This document shows, piece by piece, positions 1 through 7,022 of a DNA stretch of 61,350 bases (position 1 is the stretch's first letter; each line of letters starts with the position of its first letter). The notes under the pieces were generated by a model. That model was not told the origin of the DNA, did no database searches, and saw only the letters and a program-made list of their open reading frames with translations. The stretch is taken from assembly GCF_001613365.1 (NCBI RefSeq), contig NZ_BDCF01000051.1:1-61350 (forward strand). Reading direction: 5' to 3'. Position numbers and translations under genes: made by a program. Origin of the DNA: Nocardia xishanensis NBRC 101358. GTDB taxonomy: Bacteria; Actinomycetota; Actinomycetes; Mycobacteriales; Mycobacteriaceae.

Positions 1-795
1 GGCCGCGGTGTTCGGCGGCGGGCTGTCCTCGTCCTGGCCGGAGGCCGCGCCCGCCACGATCGGATGGCTCTGGCCGTAGTCCAGATCGATGACGTCGGCG
101 ACGACCACGGTGACGTTGTCGGGACCGCCGCTGCGCAGCGCGAGTTCGATCAGTCGATCGGCGCACTCGTCGGTGCTGCCCTCGCGCATGGTGTTGGCGA
201 TGGTCTCGTCGCTCACCACGTCCGAAAGACCGTCCGAGCACAGCAGATAACGGTCGCCCGCGCGCGCCTCCCGCATGATCAGCGTCGGCTCGATCTCGTT
301 GCCGGTGAGTGCGCGCATGATCAGCGAACGCTGCGGATGGGTGTGCGCCTGTTCGGGCGTGATCCGGCCCTCGTCGACCAGCGACTGTACGAAGGTGTCG
401 TCGCGGGTGATCTGCGCCAGCTCGCCGCCGCGCAACAGGTAGGCGCGCGAATCGCCGATGTGCACCAGCCCGAGCTTCTTGCCCGCGAACAGGATCGCGG
501 TGAGCGTGGTGCCCATACCGTCGAGCTCGGGCTCCTCCTCGACCTGATCGGCGATGGCGGCGTTGCCCGCCCGCGTCGCCGTGTCGAGCTTGCCGAGCAG
601 ATCGTCGCCGGGCTCGTCGTCGTCGAGATGCGCCAGCGCGGCGATCATCAGCTGCGACGCGACCTCACCCGCCGCGTGCCCGCCCATGCCGTCGGCGAGT
701 GCGAGCAGGCGGGCGCCCGCGTAGACGGAATCTTCGTTGTTGCCTCGGACCAGACCGCGGTCGCTGCGCGCTGCGTAGCGGAGAACGAGTGTCAC
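1..795 (-). CDS. pstP: PP2C-type Ser/Thr protein phosphatase PstP (3' end outside window)
   Basis: The first 265 codons of a PP2C metallophosphatase are present and the reading frame is still open at base 1, so the C-terminal part (linker, membrane anchor and extracellular tail in known PstP) lies outside. PP2C motifs are visible: RGNNEDS near residues 17-23, ADGMGGH at 34-40, GDSRAYL and SGGPDNVT, which carry the metal-binding Asp and Gly residues. PstP removes phosphates from the kinases PknA/PknB and their substrates at the cytoplasmic face of the membrane and so tunes cell-wall growth and division. The GTG start overlaps the fhaB stop by 4 nt (GTGA), indicating translational coupling in a fhaA-fhaB-pstP transcript. 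Confidence 0.96.
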   Translation of the reverse strand, partial: MTLVLRYAARSDRGLVRGNNEDSVYAGARLLALADGMGGHAAGEVASQLMIAALAHLDDDEPGDDLLGKLDTATRAGNAAIADQVEEEPELDGMGTTLTAILFAGKKLGLVHIGDSRAYLLRGGELAQITRDDTFVQSLVDEGRITPEQAHTHPQRSLIMRALTGNEIEPTLIMREARAGDRYLLCSDGLSDVVSDETIANTMREGSTDECADRLIELALRSGGPDNVTVVVADVIDLDYGQSHPIVAGAASGQDEDSPPPNTAA

Positions 796-1259
796 GATCG
801 GAGCTCGATCACTGTTTTGCCGACACGAACCGGGGTGCCGAGCGGAACACGGACGGCGGTGGTGACTTTCGCGCGGTCGAGATAGGTGCCGTTGGTCGAG
901 CCGAGGTCTTCGACGTACCAGTCGTCACCGCGCGGGGACAGTCGCGCGTGTCGGGTGGAGGCGTAATCATCGGTGAGCACCAGCGTCGAATCGTCCGCAC
1001 GCCCGATCAGCACCGGTTGGGTGCCGAGTGAGATGCGGGTGCCGGCGAGTGAACCTTGAGTCACCACAAGATATTTGGCGCCCTTCTGGCCTCGGCTGAA
1101 GGAAGGCAGCACCGCGGAACCGCGTGCGGCCCTGGGCTGGATCCGTATGCCGGATGCCGCGTAGATGTCGCTGCGCAAGGTCCGCAGTACCGCCCAGACG
1201 AACAGCCACAACAGCAGCAGGAACCCCGCACGGGTCAATTGCAGGATCAGTCCCTGCAC
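792..1259 (-). CDS. fhaB: FHA-domain membrane protein FhaB (FipA)
   Basis: A 155-residue protein, the same length as M. tuberculosis FhaB (Rv0019c). One transmembrane helix lies at about residues 10-30 and a forkhead-associated domain at about 80-153, with the phosphothreonine-binding signatures GRADDS, STRHARLS and DLGSTNGTYLD. In mycobacteria FhaB binds phosphorylated partners of PknA/PknB at the division site. I chose the GTG start at 1259 because AGGAGG lies about 8 nt upstream; longer in-frame starts would add an unlikely Arg/Thr-rich extension. It sits between fhaA and pstP on the same strand and overlaps pstP by 4 nt. Confidence 0.95.
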   Translation of the reverse strand: MQGLILQLTRAGFLLLLWLFVWAVLRTLRSDIYAASGIRIQPRAARGSAVLPSFSRGQKGAKYLVVTQGSLAGTRISLGTQPVLIGRADDSTLVLTDDYASTRHARLSPRGDDWYVEDLGSTNGTYLDRAKVTTAVRVPLGTPVRVGKTVIELRS

Positions 1260-1464
1260 GGCGTTCCACCTCCTGTTCGACCGTAGGTACGTCGGTGCCG
1301 TAGGTGCGGTTCGACCCACCCCCACAGCCTGCTCGGCTTGCCGGCCCCGTGGTTCGGGGCCGCGCGCGTTGGCAGCATCATAGGGCCGTCAGTCGATTCC
1401 GATCACGATACGACCGACGAATCCGTGAGGGCCATGTCGTGACCTGCATCGCGAGCTTACGGGA

Positions 1465-2895
1465 TCAGACGATACGGATCAGGATCTCGGAATGCCCGGC
1501 GCGGATCACATCACCGTCGGCGAGCTGCCAGTCCTGGACCGGAGAGCCGTTGACCAGCGTGCCGTTGGTCGACCCGAGATCGGACAGCATCGCGGTCTGG
1601 CCGTCCCAGCGGACCTCGATGTGCCTGCGCGAGACGCCGGTGTCGGGCAGCCGGAAATGGGCGTCCTGGCCGCGGCCGATGATGTTGCTGCCCTCGCGCA
1701 GCTGGTACGTGCGGCCGCTGCCGTCGTCCAGTTGCAGCGTGGCCGAGTAGCCGGAGCCCGCCGCGGCGCCGCCGCCGTACGACGGTGCGGCGTAACCCGC
1801 CTGCTGACCGCCGTAGCCGGGCTGTTGCGAATAGGCCTGGCCGTAGCCGCCCTGCTCCTCGGAACCGTAGCCCTGATCGGCGTAACCCTGATCTCCGTAG
1901 CCGGGCTCGGCGTAGCCCTGCTGACCGTAACCCTGCTGACCGGCATACCCCTGCTGGCCGTAGCCCTGATCGGCATAGCCCTGGTCACCGTAGCCCTGCT
2001 GCTGGCCGTAGCCCTGCTGACCGTAGCCCTGGTCGCCGTAGCCGCCGCCCTGCTGGCCGTAACCCGGCTCCTGATAGCCCTGCGCGCCGTAGCCCTGGTC
2101 GCCGAAACCTTGCTGGCCCTGGCCGTAGCCGCCGCGGTCGCCGTAGCCCGCGCCGCCCTGCTGGCCGTAACCCTGGTCGGCGTAGCCCTGCTGGGCGCCG
2201 CCGTAGCCCTGGCCGCCCTGCTGGTAGTCGTAGCCGTTCTGATAGTCGCCGTAGGCCTGCTGCGAGTCCGGCGCCTGATATTCGGAGGCTCCGTACGGCG
2301 CGGCACCGCGCCCGTAATCGTCGCGGTACGCACCGTTCTGGGGACCACCTGCCCGCCCGCCGGGCGGAGGTGCGTACCCGCGATTGCGTGGATCGGACTC
2401 CGCGGGCTCACGGCTCGGGTCGTAGCCAGAGTTCTGCGTCATGGGGCCAGCTCCTGGTTGCGGGTGTGCAGGTCGTTGTGGCGTGGGTTCCGGGCTGTGA
2501 GCGGGTGCAGCTCGACGGCCGACGTCCGGATCGACGCGGCCGCTCGCCCTGAACTGTCCGGTGTGCAGCGTAGGTGATGCCTCGAACGCTACGTGTACTT
2601 CGCCATAGGTCTGCCACCCTTGATCGCGGATGTAGTCCTGGAGATGCTTGGCGAACGCGCGGGTCGTGAGGTCGTGGTCGGCGTCCAGTTGCTGGCGATC
2701 GGACGAGTTGATGGTGATCACATAGCTGTTCGGCGCCAGCAGATGACCACCGCCCAAGTCCTGGACGTGGTCGGCGGCCTCTTGTCGCAGCGCCGCCTCC
2801 ACCTCCTGGGGCACGACGTTGCCCCCGAAGACCCGGGCGAACACATCACCGACGGCGCCCTGCAGACGACGCTCGAACCGCGAAACGATGCCCAT
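1465..2895 (-). CDS. fhaA: FHA-domain protein FhaA
   Basis: A 476-residue protein with three parts. Residues 1-115 are the conserved DUF3662 domain of FhaA (begins MGIVSRFERRLQG). Residues about 120-385 are a low-complexity linker built of Tyr-Gly-Gln repeats. Residues about 390-476 are a C-terminal FHA domain (NIIGRGQDAHF, SRRHIEV, DLGSTNGTLVN). In mycobacteria FhaA binds the phosphorylated pseudokinase domain of MviN and restrains late peptidoglycan synthesis at the poles and septum. AGGGAGG precedes the ATG at a normal distance. The gene heads the fhaA-fhaB-pstP group, but a gap of about 200 bp before fhaB may hold a second promoter. Confidence 0.95.
   Translation of the reverse strand: MGIVSRFERRLQGAVGDVFARVFGGNVVPQEVEAALRQEAADHVQDLGGGHLLAPNSYVITINSSDRQQLDADHDLTTRAFAKHLQDYIRDQGWQTYGEVHVAFEASPTLHTGQFRASGRVDPDVGRRAAPAHSPEPTPQRPAHPQPGAGPMTQNSGYDPSREPAESDPRNRGYAPPPGGRAGGPQNGAYRDDYGRGAAPYGASEYQAPDSQQAYGDYQNGYDYQQGGQGYGGAQQGYADQGYGQQGGAGYGDRGGYGQGQQGFGDQGYGAQGYQEPGYGQQGGGYGDQGYGQQGYGQQQGYGDQGYADQGYGQQGYAGQQGYGQQGYAEPGYGDQGYADQGYGSEEQGGYGQAYSQQPGYGGQQAGYAAPSYGGGAAAGSGYSATLQLDDGSGRTYQLREGSNIIGRGQDAHFRLPDTGVSRRHIEVRWDGQTAMLSDLGSTNGTLVNGSPVQDWQLADGDVIRAGHSEILIRIV
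1800..2260 (-). repeat. Tandem repeats encoding the Tyr-Gly-Gln linker of FhaA
   Basis: Inside fhaA about 460 bp consist of imperfect short repeats (units of roughly 12-24 bp, core ccgtagccctg on the plus strand) that translate to repeated GYGQQGY, GYGDQGY and GYADQGY blocks. The repeats keep the frame and explain long open frames on the opposite strand here. Such units are prone to slippage, so linker length may vary between strains. Confidence 0.85.
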
Positions 2896-3131
2896 CTCGG
2901 CCTCCCTTCGGTGAGCGTCTTCCTATCTCGTTCCCAGCTTCATAACAACGACACACGCGCATGGCGTGTCGCGCAACGACCACGTTCATTGCATGATATC
3001 CACGATCCTCCACACCTGTAACTCTTGGAAACCCCGGCGGGTTCCCGTGCTGCCCATTGAGCCTCTCGAGCCCCACTGACCTGCCGATTTCGTTTCTCCA
3101 CAGACCCCGTGATACTGTTCCGGAGTCGCTC

Positions 3132-3214
3132 GGGCGAGTGGCGGAATGGCAGACGCGCTGGCTTCAGGTGCCAGTGTCCTTCGGGACGTGGGGGTTCAAG
3201 TCCCCCTTCGCCCA
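3132..3214 (+). tRNA. leuT: tRNA-Leu (CAG)
   Basis: The 83-nt sequence folds as a class II tRNA. The acceptor arm GGGCGAG pairs with TTCGCCC (last pair G-U) and the discriminator is A. The anticodon stem CTGGC/GCCAG encloses TTCAGGT, giving anticodon CAG. A long variable arm GTGTCCTTCGGGAC follows, then a T-stem GGGGG/CCCCC around TTCAAGT. CCA is not encoded. A tRNA-Leu next to fhaA is also found in M. tuberculosis, which supports the gene name. Confidence 0.97.
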
Positions 3215-3221
3215 CTGCACT

Positions 3222-3264
3222 CGATAAGAGGCTCATGCTCACGGAGAGCGTGAGCCTCTTATCG
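3222..3264 (+). terminator. Intrinsic terminator of tRNA-Leu
   Basis: A perfect 14-bp inverted repeat (3222-3235 with 3251-3264, arm CGATAAGAGGCTCA) with a 15-nt loop is followed by TTTCGTGTGTTTT. It starts 8 nt after the tRNA. Confidence 0.9.
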
Positions 3265-3279
3265 TTTCGTGTGTTTTGT

Positions 3280-3325
3280 GGGGGCGCGGCCCCCGCACCC
3301 CGCCTGGGGGCTCTGCCCCCTAGCC
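3280..3325. repeat. GC-rich double-hairpin REP-like element
   Basis: Two short perfect hairpins lie close together: GGGGGC-GCG-GCCCCC at 3280-3294 and GGGGGC-TCT-GCCCCC at 3306-3320, followed by TAGCCCCC. Dispersed intergenic elements of this kind (ggggcucugcccc type) are common in Streptomyces, Rhodococcus and Nocardia genomes. It is distinct from the AT-containing tRNA terminator just upstream. Confidence 0.6.
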
Positions 3326-3330
3326 CCCCG

Positions 3331-3638
3331 TTTGGTAGGTACCGGGTGGGCGCTATTTGGTAGGTACCCAGTGGGGCCTCGGCGGGTGGGGCGTGGGCAC
3401 TGTCTGGTGGGGACCGATTGGGCGCTTTTGGCGGTGTTGCTGCTGTTCTTCGGGGCTGGGGGAGTGTGGCGATCGCTGCGTTTCGGCGGGTTGTTCGTGG
3501 ATGTGGTTGATGGTGGGGCTGGGTGTGGGGCCTTATCTATATGTGTGCGTTGCGCGAGGGCTGAGGCTGTAGGGGTTCTGGAACCGGTTGCAGGTGGGGA
3601 AATGGGAAATATGGTGGCGGGATGGGTTGATTCCTTGT
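3331..3638. other. Intergenic region with a 25-bp direct repeat
   Basis: TTTGGTAGGTACC occurs at 3331 and again at 3356 (period 25 bp), followed by similar G-rich text; a degenerate third copy (GGTGGGGACCGATTGGGCGC) starts near 3407. The stretch up to 3638 is G-rich and T-rich on the plus strand, and I see no convincing gene in it. Confidence 0.5.
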
Positions 3639-3652
3639 AGGAACCTGTTCTA
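3639..3652. promoter_or_regulatory. Palindromic operator-like site, KstR-type
   Basis: AGGAACCTGTTCTA matches the core AACnnGTT with flanks close to TAGAACnnGTTCTA, the operator of the TetR-type sterol regulator KstR in actinobacteria. It lies 10 nt before the ATG of the SDR and overlaps a TAATTT that could be its -10 element, so bound repressor would block transcription. The regulator identity is inferred from the motif only. Confidence 0.4.
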
Positions 3653-3661
3653 ATTTTGGGC

Positions 3662-4429
3662 ATGCGTAGATACGAGGGTCGTCGGGTTGTCGTCACCGGA
3701 GCTGGGTCGGGGATCGGGCAGGGAATCGCACTGCGGCTGCTCGACGAGGGGGCGCAGCTGGTCGGGTTCGACATCGATCGGGCTGGGCTGGATGTCACCG
3801 CGGAAAAGGCGGGGGACGCGGGGGAGCGGTTTCGCGCGTTCGAGGTGAACATCGCCGACGTGGAGTCGGTGCGGGCGGGGACCGCGGCGGCGCTCGAGTT
3901 TCTCGGCGGGCTGGATGTGCTGGTCAACGCGGCGGGGATTCTGCGGCCTGCGCGGACGCACGAGATGCCGTTGGAGGCGTGGAACCAGGTCATCACGGTC
4001 AACCTGACCGGGACCTTCCTGATGACGCAGAGCGCGCTGCCCGCACTGGTGGATTCGGGGCACGGTGTGGTGGTCAACCTGTCCTCGACCGCTGCCTACA
4101 GTGCCGCGCCGTACCTCGCCGCCTACGCCGCGTCGAAGGGCGGGGTCAGCGCGTTCACGCATTCGATCGCGCTGGAATACGCCAAGCAGGGTTTACGCGC
4201 GGTCAACATCGTGCCCGCCGGCATCACCAGTGGGATCACCACCAAATCGATCCTCGACCAGCCGGAGGGCGTGGACTACAGCCTGTTCGCCCGGCTGACG
4301 GGCTGGCTCAACGGCGGCGCGCTCGGCACGCCGGAGGACATCGCGGGCGTGGTCGCGATGGTCGCTTCCGACGACGGCCGCTATATGACCGGCACCGAGA
4401 TCCGCATCGACGGCGGCGCGTTGATGTAA
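3662..4429 (+). CDS. SDR-family NAD(P)-dependent oxidoreductase
   Basis: A 255-residue classical short-chain dehydrogenase/reductase. It has the Rossmann motif TGAGSGIG, the NAAG motif, the catalytic Ser in NLSST and the YAASK Tyr-Lys pair, and it ends with the usual TGTEIRIDGG. An Asp after the second beta strand (GFDID) suggests NAD rather than NADP. The substrate cannot be read from sequence; FabG-like ketoreductases, hydroxysteroid dehydrogenases and 2,3-dihydro-2,3-dihydroxybenzoate dehydrogenases look alike. The ATG at 3662 is preferred over a TTG two codons earlier. A KstR-like palindrome lies just upstream, which would fit a lipid or sterol role. Confidence 0.9.
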   Translation: MRRYEGRRVVVTGAGSGIGQGIALRLLDEGAQLVGFDIDRAGLDVTAEKAGDAGERFRAFEVNIADVESVRAGTAAALEFLGGLDVLVNAAGILRPARTHEMPLEAWNQVITVNLTGTFLMTQSALPALVDSGHGVVVNLSSTAAYSAAPYLAAYAASKGGVSAFTHSIALEYAKQGLRAVNIVPAGITSGITTKSILDQPEGVDYSLFARLTGWLNGGALGTPEDIAGVVAMVASDDGRYMTGTEIRIDGGALM

Positions 4430-4486
4430 GGGCCGTCGAGGTTCCCCTGGCCACGCCCGGACACGCCGTCTGATTACGTACCTCCC

Positions 4487-5930
4487 ATGGGTAACACCTC
4501 TGGCGTGCCTTCGCGGCACGGTCGGTCGCTCGTGCTGTTCGCTGCCTGCCTCTTGGCGCTGGGGTCGCCGGGCCAGGCGCGGGCGGCCGAGCAGTGGGGG
4601 CCGCTCGCGCCACCGAATCCGCATCTCGGCCCGAACGGCACGTCGACCATGCACGGCGACGCGGGGTCTTCGGACGCGACGCCGTTGGCGGGGCCGGGCC
4701 CCGGTCTTCGCGCGGTCGGCGCCTATCCGCTGGGCGCCGCGTGCCCGACGCTGCTACAAGGCTCCGACGGGCTCGTCGTCGCGCTGTGCACGGCCATCGT
4801 CGGACGTGCCCCGACGGTGCACCTGCTCGAACCGGGCGCCGGGCCGGTCGGCCGCTCGCTCGCCTCGCTGGAACTGTCCAAGGGCAGCTTGCTCGGCGGC
4901 GTATACGCGTACCTGGACAACGCCGACCGACTCGTCGTGGTGGATGGGGATCGCGCGCTGTTGCGCGTCGCGCACACCAAGGACTCAGGAGGCGGCTGGC
5001 AGCTGCGTGTCGACACACGCATCGATCTCTCCGGCGCGATTCCGGCCGACGACAACGTGACCGGGTTGGTCCCGGACTGGGCGGGCAATGTCTGGTTCGC
5101 CACCGGCAAGGGGGTCGTCGGCTCGGTCACTCCGGCCGGCGCGGCCTCGACCGTGGCGCTGCCCGCCGGAGAGCTGGTGGCCAACAGCATTTCCGCGGCG
5201 CCCAGCGGGCGGATCGCCGTGGCGACCACGCACGCCCTCTACGAACTACACGCCGACGCTTACGGACGGCCGGAGGTCGTCTGGCGGGCGGCCTACGACC
5301 GCGGCTCCGCGCGCAAACCGGGGCAGCTGAGCTGGGGCACCGGCTCCACCCCGACCTACTTCGGCCCGCGCACCGGCGCCGACTACCTGACCATCGTGGA
5401 CAACGCCGACGGACAGGTGCGGGTGCTCGTCTACGCCTCGGGTACCGGGCAGCTGGTGTGCGCACAGCCGGTGCTGACCGAGGGCGGCGCGGGCAGCGAG
5501 AATTCGCCGATCGGGGTCGGCGGGTCCGTGTTCGTGGCGAGCACCTATGGCTATCCGTATCCCGCGGTGCCGGACGACGCCGGCCCTGCCGTACCGCCGA
5601 GCGCGCCGTTCTCCGGTGGGATGACCCGCGTCGACATCGATGCCGCAGGCGGCTGCCGCACGGTTTGGGAGAACACCGTTCGCAGCGCGGCCGTGCCGCA
5701 CCTGTCCACCGCGGACGGATTCCTCTACACGGTGACCAGGCGCGGCCTCGACGTCACCACGCCGCTCGACGGCTACGCGTTCACCGTCGGATCCTGGCAC
5801 CGGAGCGGTGGTCTCGAACACGCCGCTGCCCGGCACCGTCGTGGACGATCCGCTCCAGATGTCCCCGCTGATCACCGCGAGCGGGCGGGTGCTGCAAGGC
5901 ACGGTTACCGGCGTTTTGCGGGTCGGCTGA
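4487..5930 (+). pseudogene. Secreted beta-propeller-like protein, interrupted by a 1-nt frameshift
   Basis: The protein begins with a signal peptide (hydrophobic core LVLFAACLLALGS, likely cleavage after QARA), then about 400 residues rich in Gly, Val and Asp with repeated short strands such as VVALC, RLVVVDGD and GNVWFATGKGV, as in SMP-30/PQQ-type propellers. The initial frame is coherent to GYAFTVGS near 5794. One surplus base there (GGATCCTGGCACC, t at about 5795) throws the frame. Reading on in the next frame from 5796 gives a plausible C-terminus, GTGAVVSNTPLPGTVV through GVLRVG, with a TGA at 5928-5930. I therefore annotate one gene with a frameshift, real or a sequencing error. The function is unknown. 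Confidence 0.75.
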
Positions 5931-5946
5931 TCGCTACGCACAGGCC

Positions 5947-6213
5947 TGTGGATATCCCGGGCGTTTCTGTGGAAAACGTGTGCGGCGCAGGGGATGTGCG
6001 CCAGGTTGTGGACAACTTGGCGGAGGGTACGTGAAACTCTTTGCGCGCCAGCGGGGATCCTGGAGCCGCACCAGACAAGATCCTTGTTTTCGCTGGTAGA
6101 ACGCTTGTTTGCGGAGTGTTGCCCCACTGCCCGACCTGTGGATAACCCGTCGGCGCTGCGTCGCGCACACACAACCGCGTCCGCTCACAACGACATCCGC
6201 GCGTTTATCCACA
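5947..6213. other. Cluster of five DnaA-box-like nonamers
   Basis: The 303-bp gap between two genes holds TGTGGATAT (5947-5955), TGTGGAAAA (5968-5976), TGTGGACAA (6007-6015), TGTGGATAA (6137-6145) and, in the other orientation, TTATCCACA (6205-6213). All share the TCCACA core. Two are perfect matches to TTATCCACA and one is a perfect match to the high-GC form TTGTCCACA. It is not oriC itself, because dnaA and dnaN do not flank it. DnaA titration or DnaA-controlled transcription are possible roles. Confidence 0.6.
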
Positions 6214-6233
6214 GGTTGTGCGCACCGCGTCGA

Positions 6234-6935
6234 TCAGTCCGATTCGTCGAGCATTGCTGCGAGCTGCGCGCTCCGGGGGAAGTGCGCGGCGTTCGGCCCC
6301 GTCGCCAGTCCGCGCTCGACCATCGCGAGGGTGCGTGCGATGGCGAGATCTTTCGCCTCCCGGCCCTGGTCGGGCAGCGCACCCTCGATGAGCAGCGAGG
6401 CCATGCCGTGCACCGCGGACCAGGCCGCGAACTCGGCGTCCGGCCGGTGCGCGGGATCGGTGAAGCCGATCTCGACCAGCTCGTCCAGCAGATTCGAGAG
6501 CAGGTCGAAGGCGGGGGAGTTCCAGTCCTCCGGTCCGTCCTGCTCGCGGTTGCAGAACGCGGTGCGGAAGAGGCCGGGCTCGCGCATGGCGAAGACGATG
6601 TATCCGCGCCCGACCGCGAACAGGCGGGTCACGGCGTCGGCGTCGGGCGGGAACATCCGGATGGTCTCGGCCATGGCGTCGAACAGAGTCTGCTGCGCCT
6701 GCTCCTGCGCGGCCCCGAGCAGCTGCTCGTGGTTGGTGAAGTGCCGGTAGGCGGCGGTGGGCGTGACCCCGACGCGGCGGGCGGCGGCCCGGACGGTGAC
6801 CGCCTCAGGCCCGCCGTTCTCGGCGAGTTCCGCGGCCGCGCGCACCAAGGCATTGCGCAGGTCCCCGTGGTGATAGGGGCCTTCACGATGGGGTCGCCGC
6901 GCCGCCTGTTCGGTCGCTGATTCCGATGTCGTCAC
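6234..6935 (-). CDS. TetR-family transcriptional regulator
   Basis: A 233-residue regulator with an N-terminal helix-turn-helix (GDLRNALVRAAAELAENGG, then VRAAARRVGVTPTAAYRHF) and a WHG-type C-terminal domain that binds ligand and forms dimers. The open frame runs far upstream antisense to the transporter, so the start was set at the GTG at 6935: the protein homology begins there and CAACAT, a near -10, lies 7 nt upstream as in leaderless genes. It is divergent from the MmpL gene with an 87-bp shared control region and probably represses it. Confidence 0.88.
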   Translation of the reverse strand: MTTSESATEQAARRPHREGPYHHGDLRNALVRAAAELAENGGPEAVTVRAAARRVGVTPTAAYRHFTNHEQLLGAAQEQAQQTLFDAMAETIRMFPPDADAVTRLFAVGRGYIVFAMREPGLFRTAFCNREQDGPEDWNSPAFDLLSNLLDELVEIGFTDPAHRPDAEFAAWSAVHGMASLLIEGALPDQGREAKDLAIARTLAMVERGLATGPNAAHFPRSAQLAAMLDESD

Positions 6936-6969
6936 CTCTTCGATGTTGACACTCGCACACATTGGTGGC

Positions 6970-6994
6970 AAGTTAACGCCCATAAAGTTTACGC
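6970..6994. promoter_or_regulatory. Direct repeat in the tetR-mmpL control region
   Basis: AAGTTAACGC (6970-6979) and AAGTTTACGC (6985-6994) repeat with a 15-bp period between the divergent TetR and MmpL genes. They are candidate operator half-sites for the adjacent TetR protein. Confidence 0.4.
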
Positions 6995-7022
6995 ATGAAC
7001 ACATGCTACCCGGAGGCTCGAT

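Noticed and set aside
5947..6213. Chromosomal origin oriC
   Set aside because: Although DnaA-box-like sites cluster here, neither dnaA nor dnaN flanks them and no clear AT-rich unwinding region is present.
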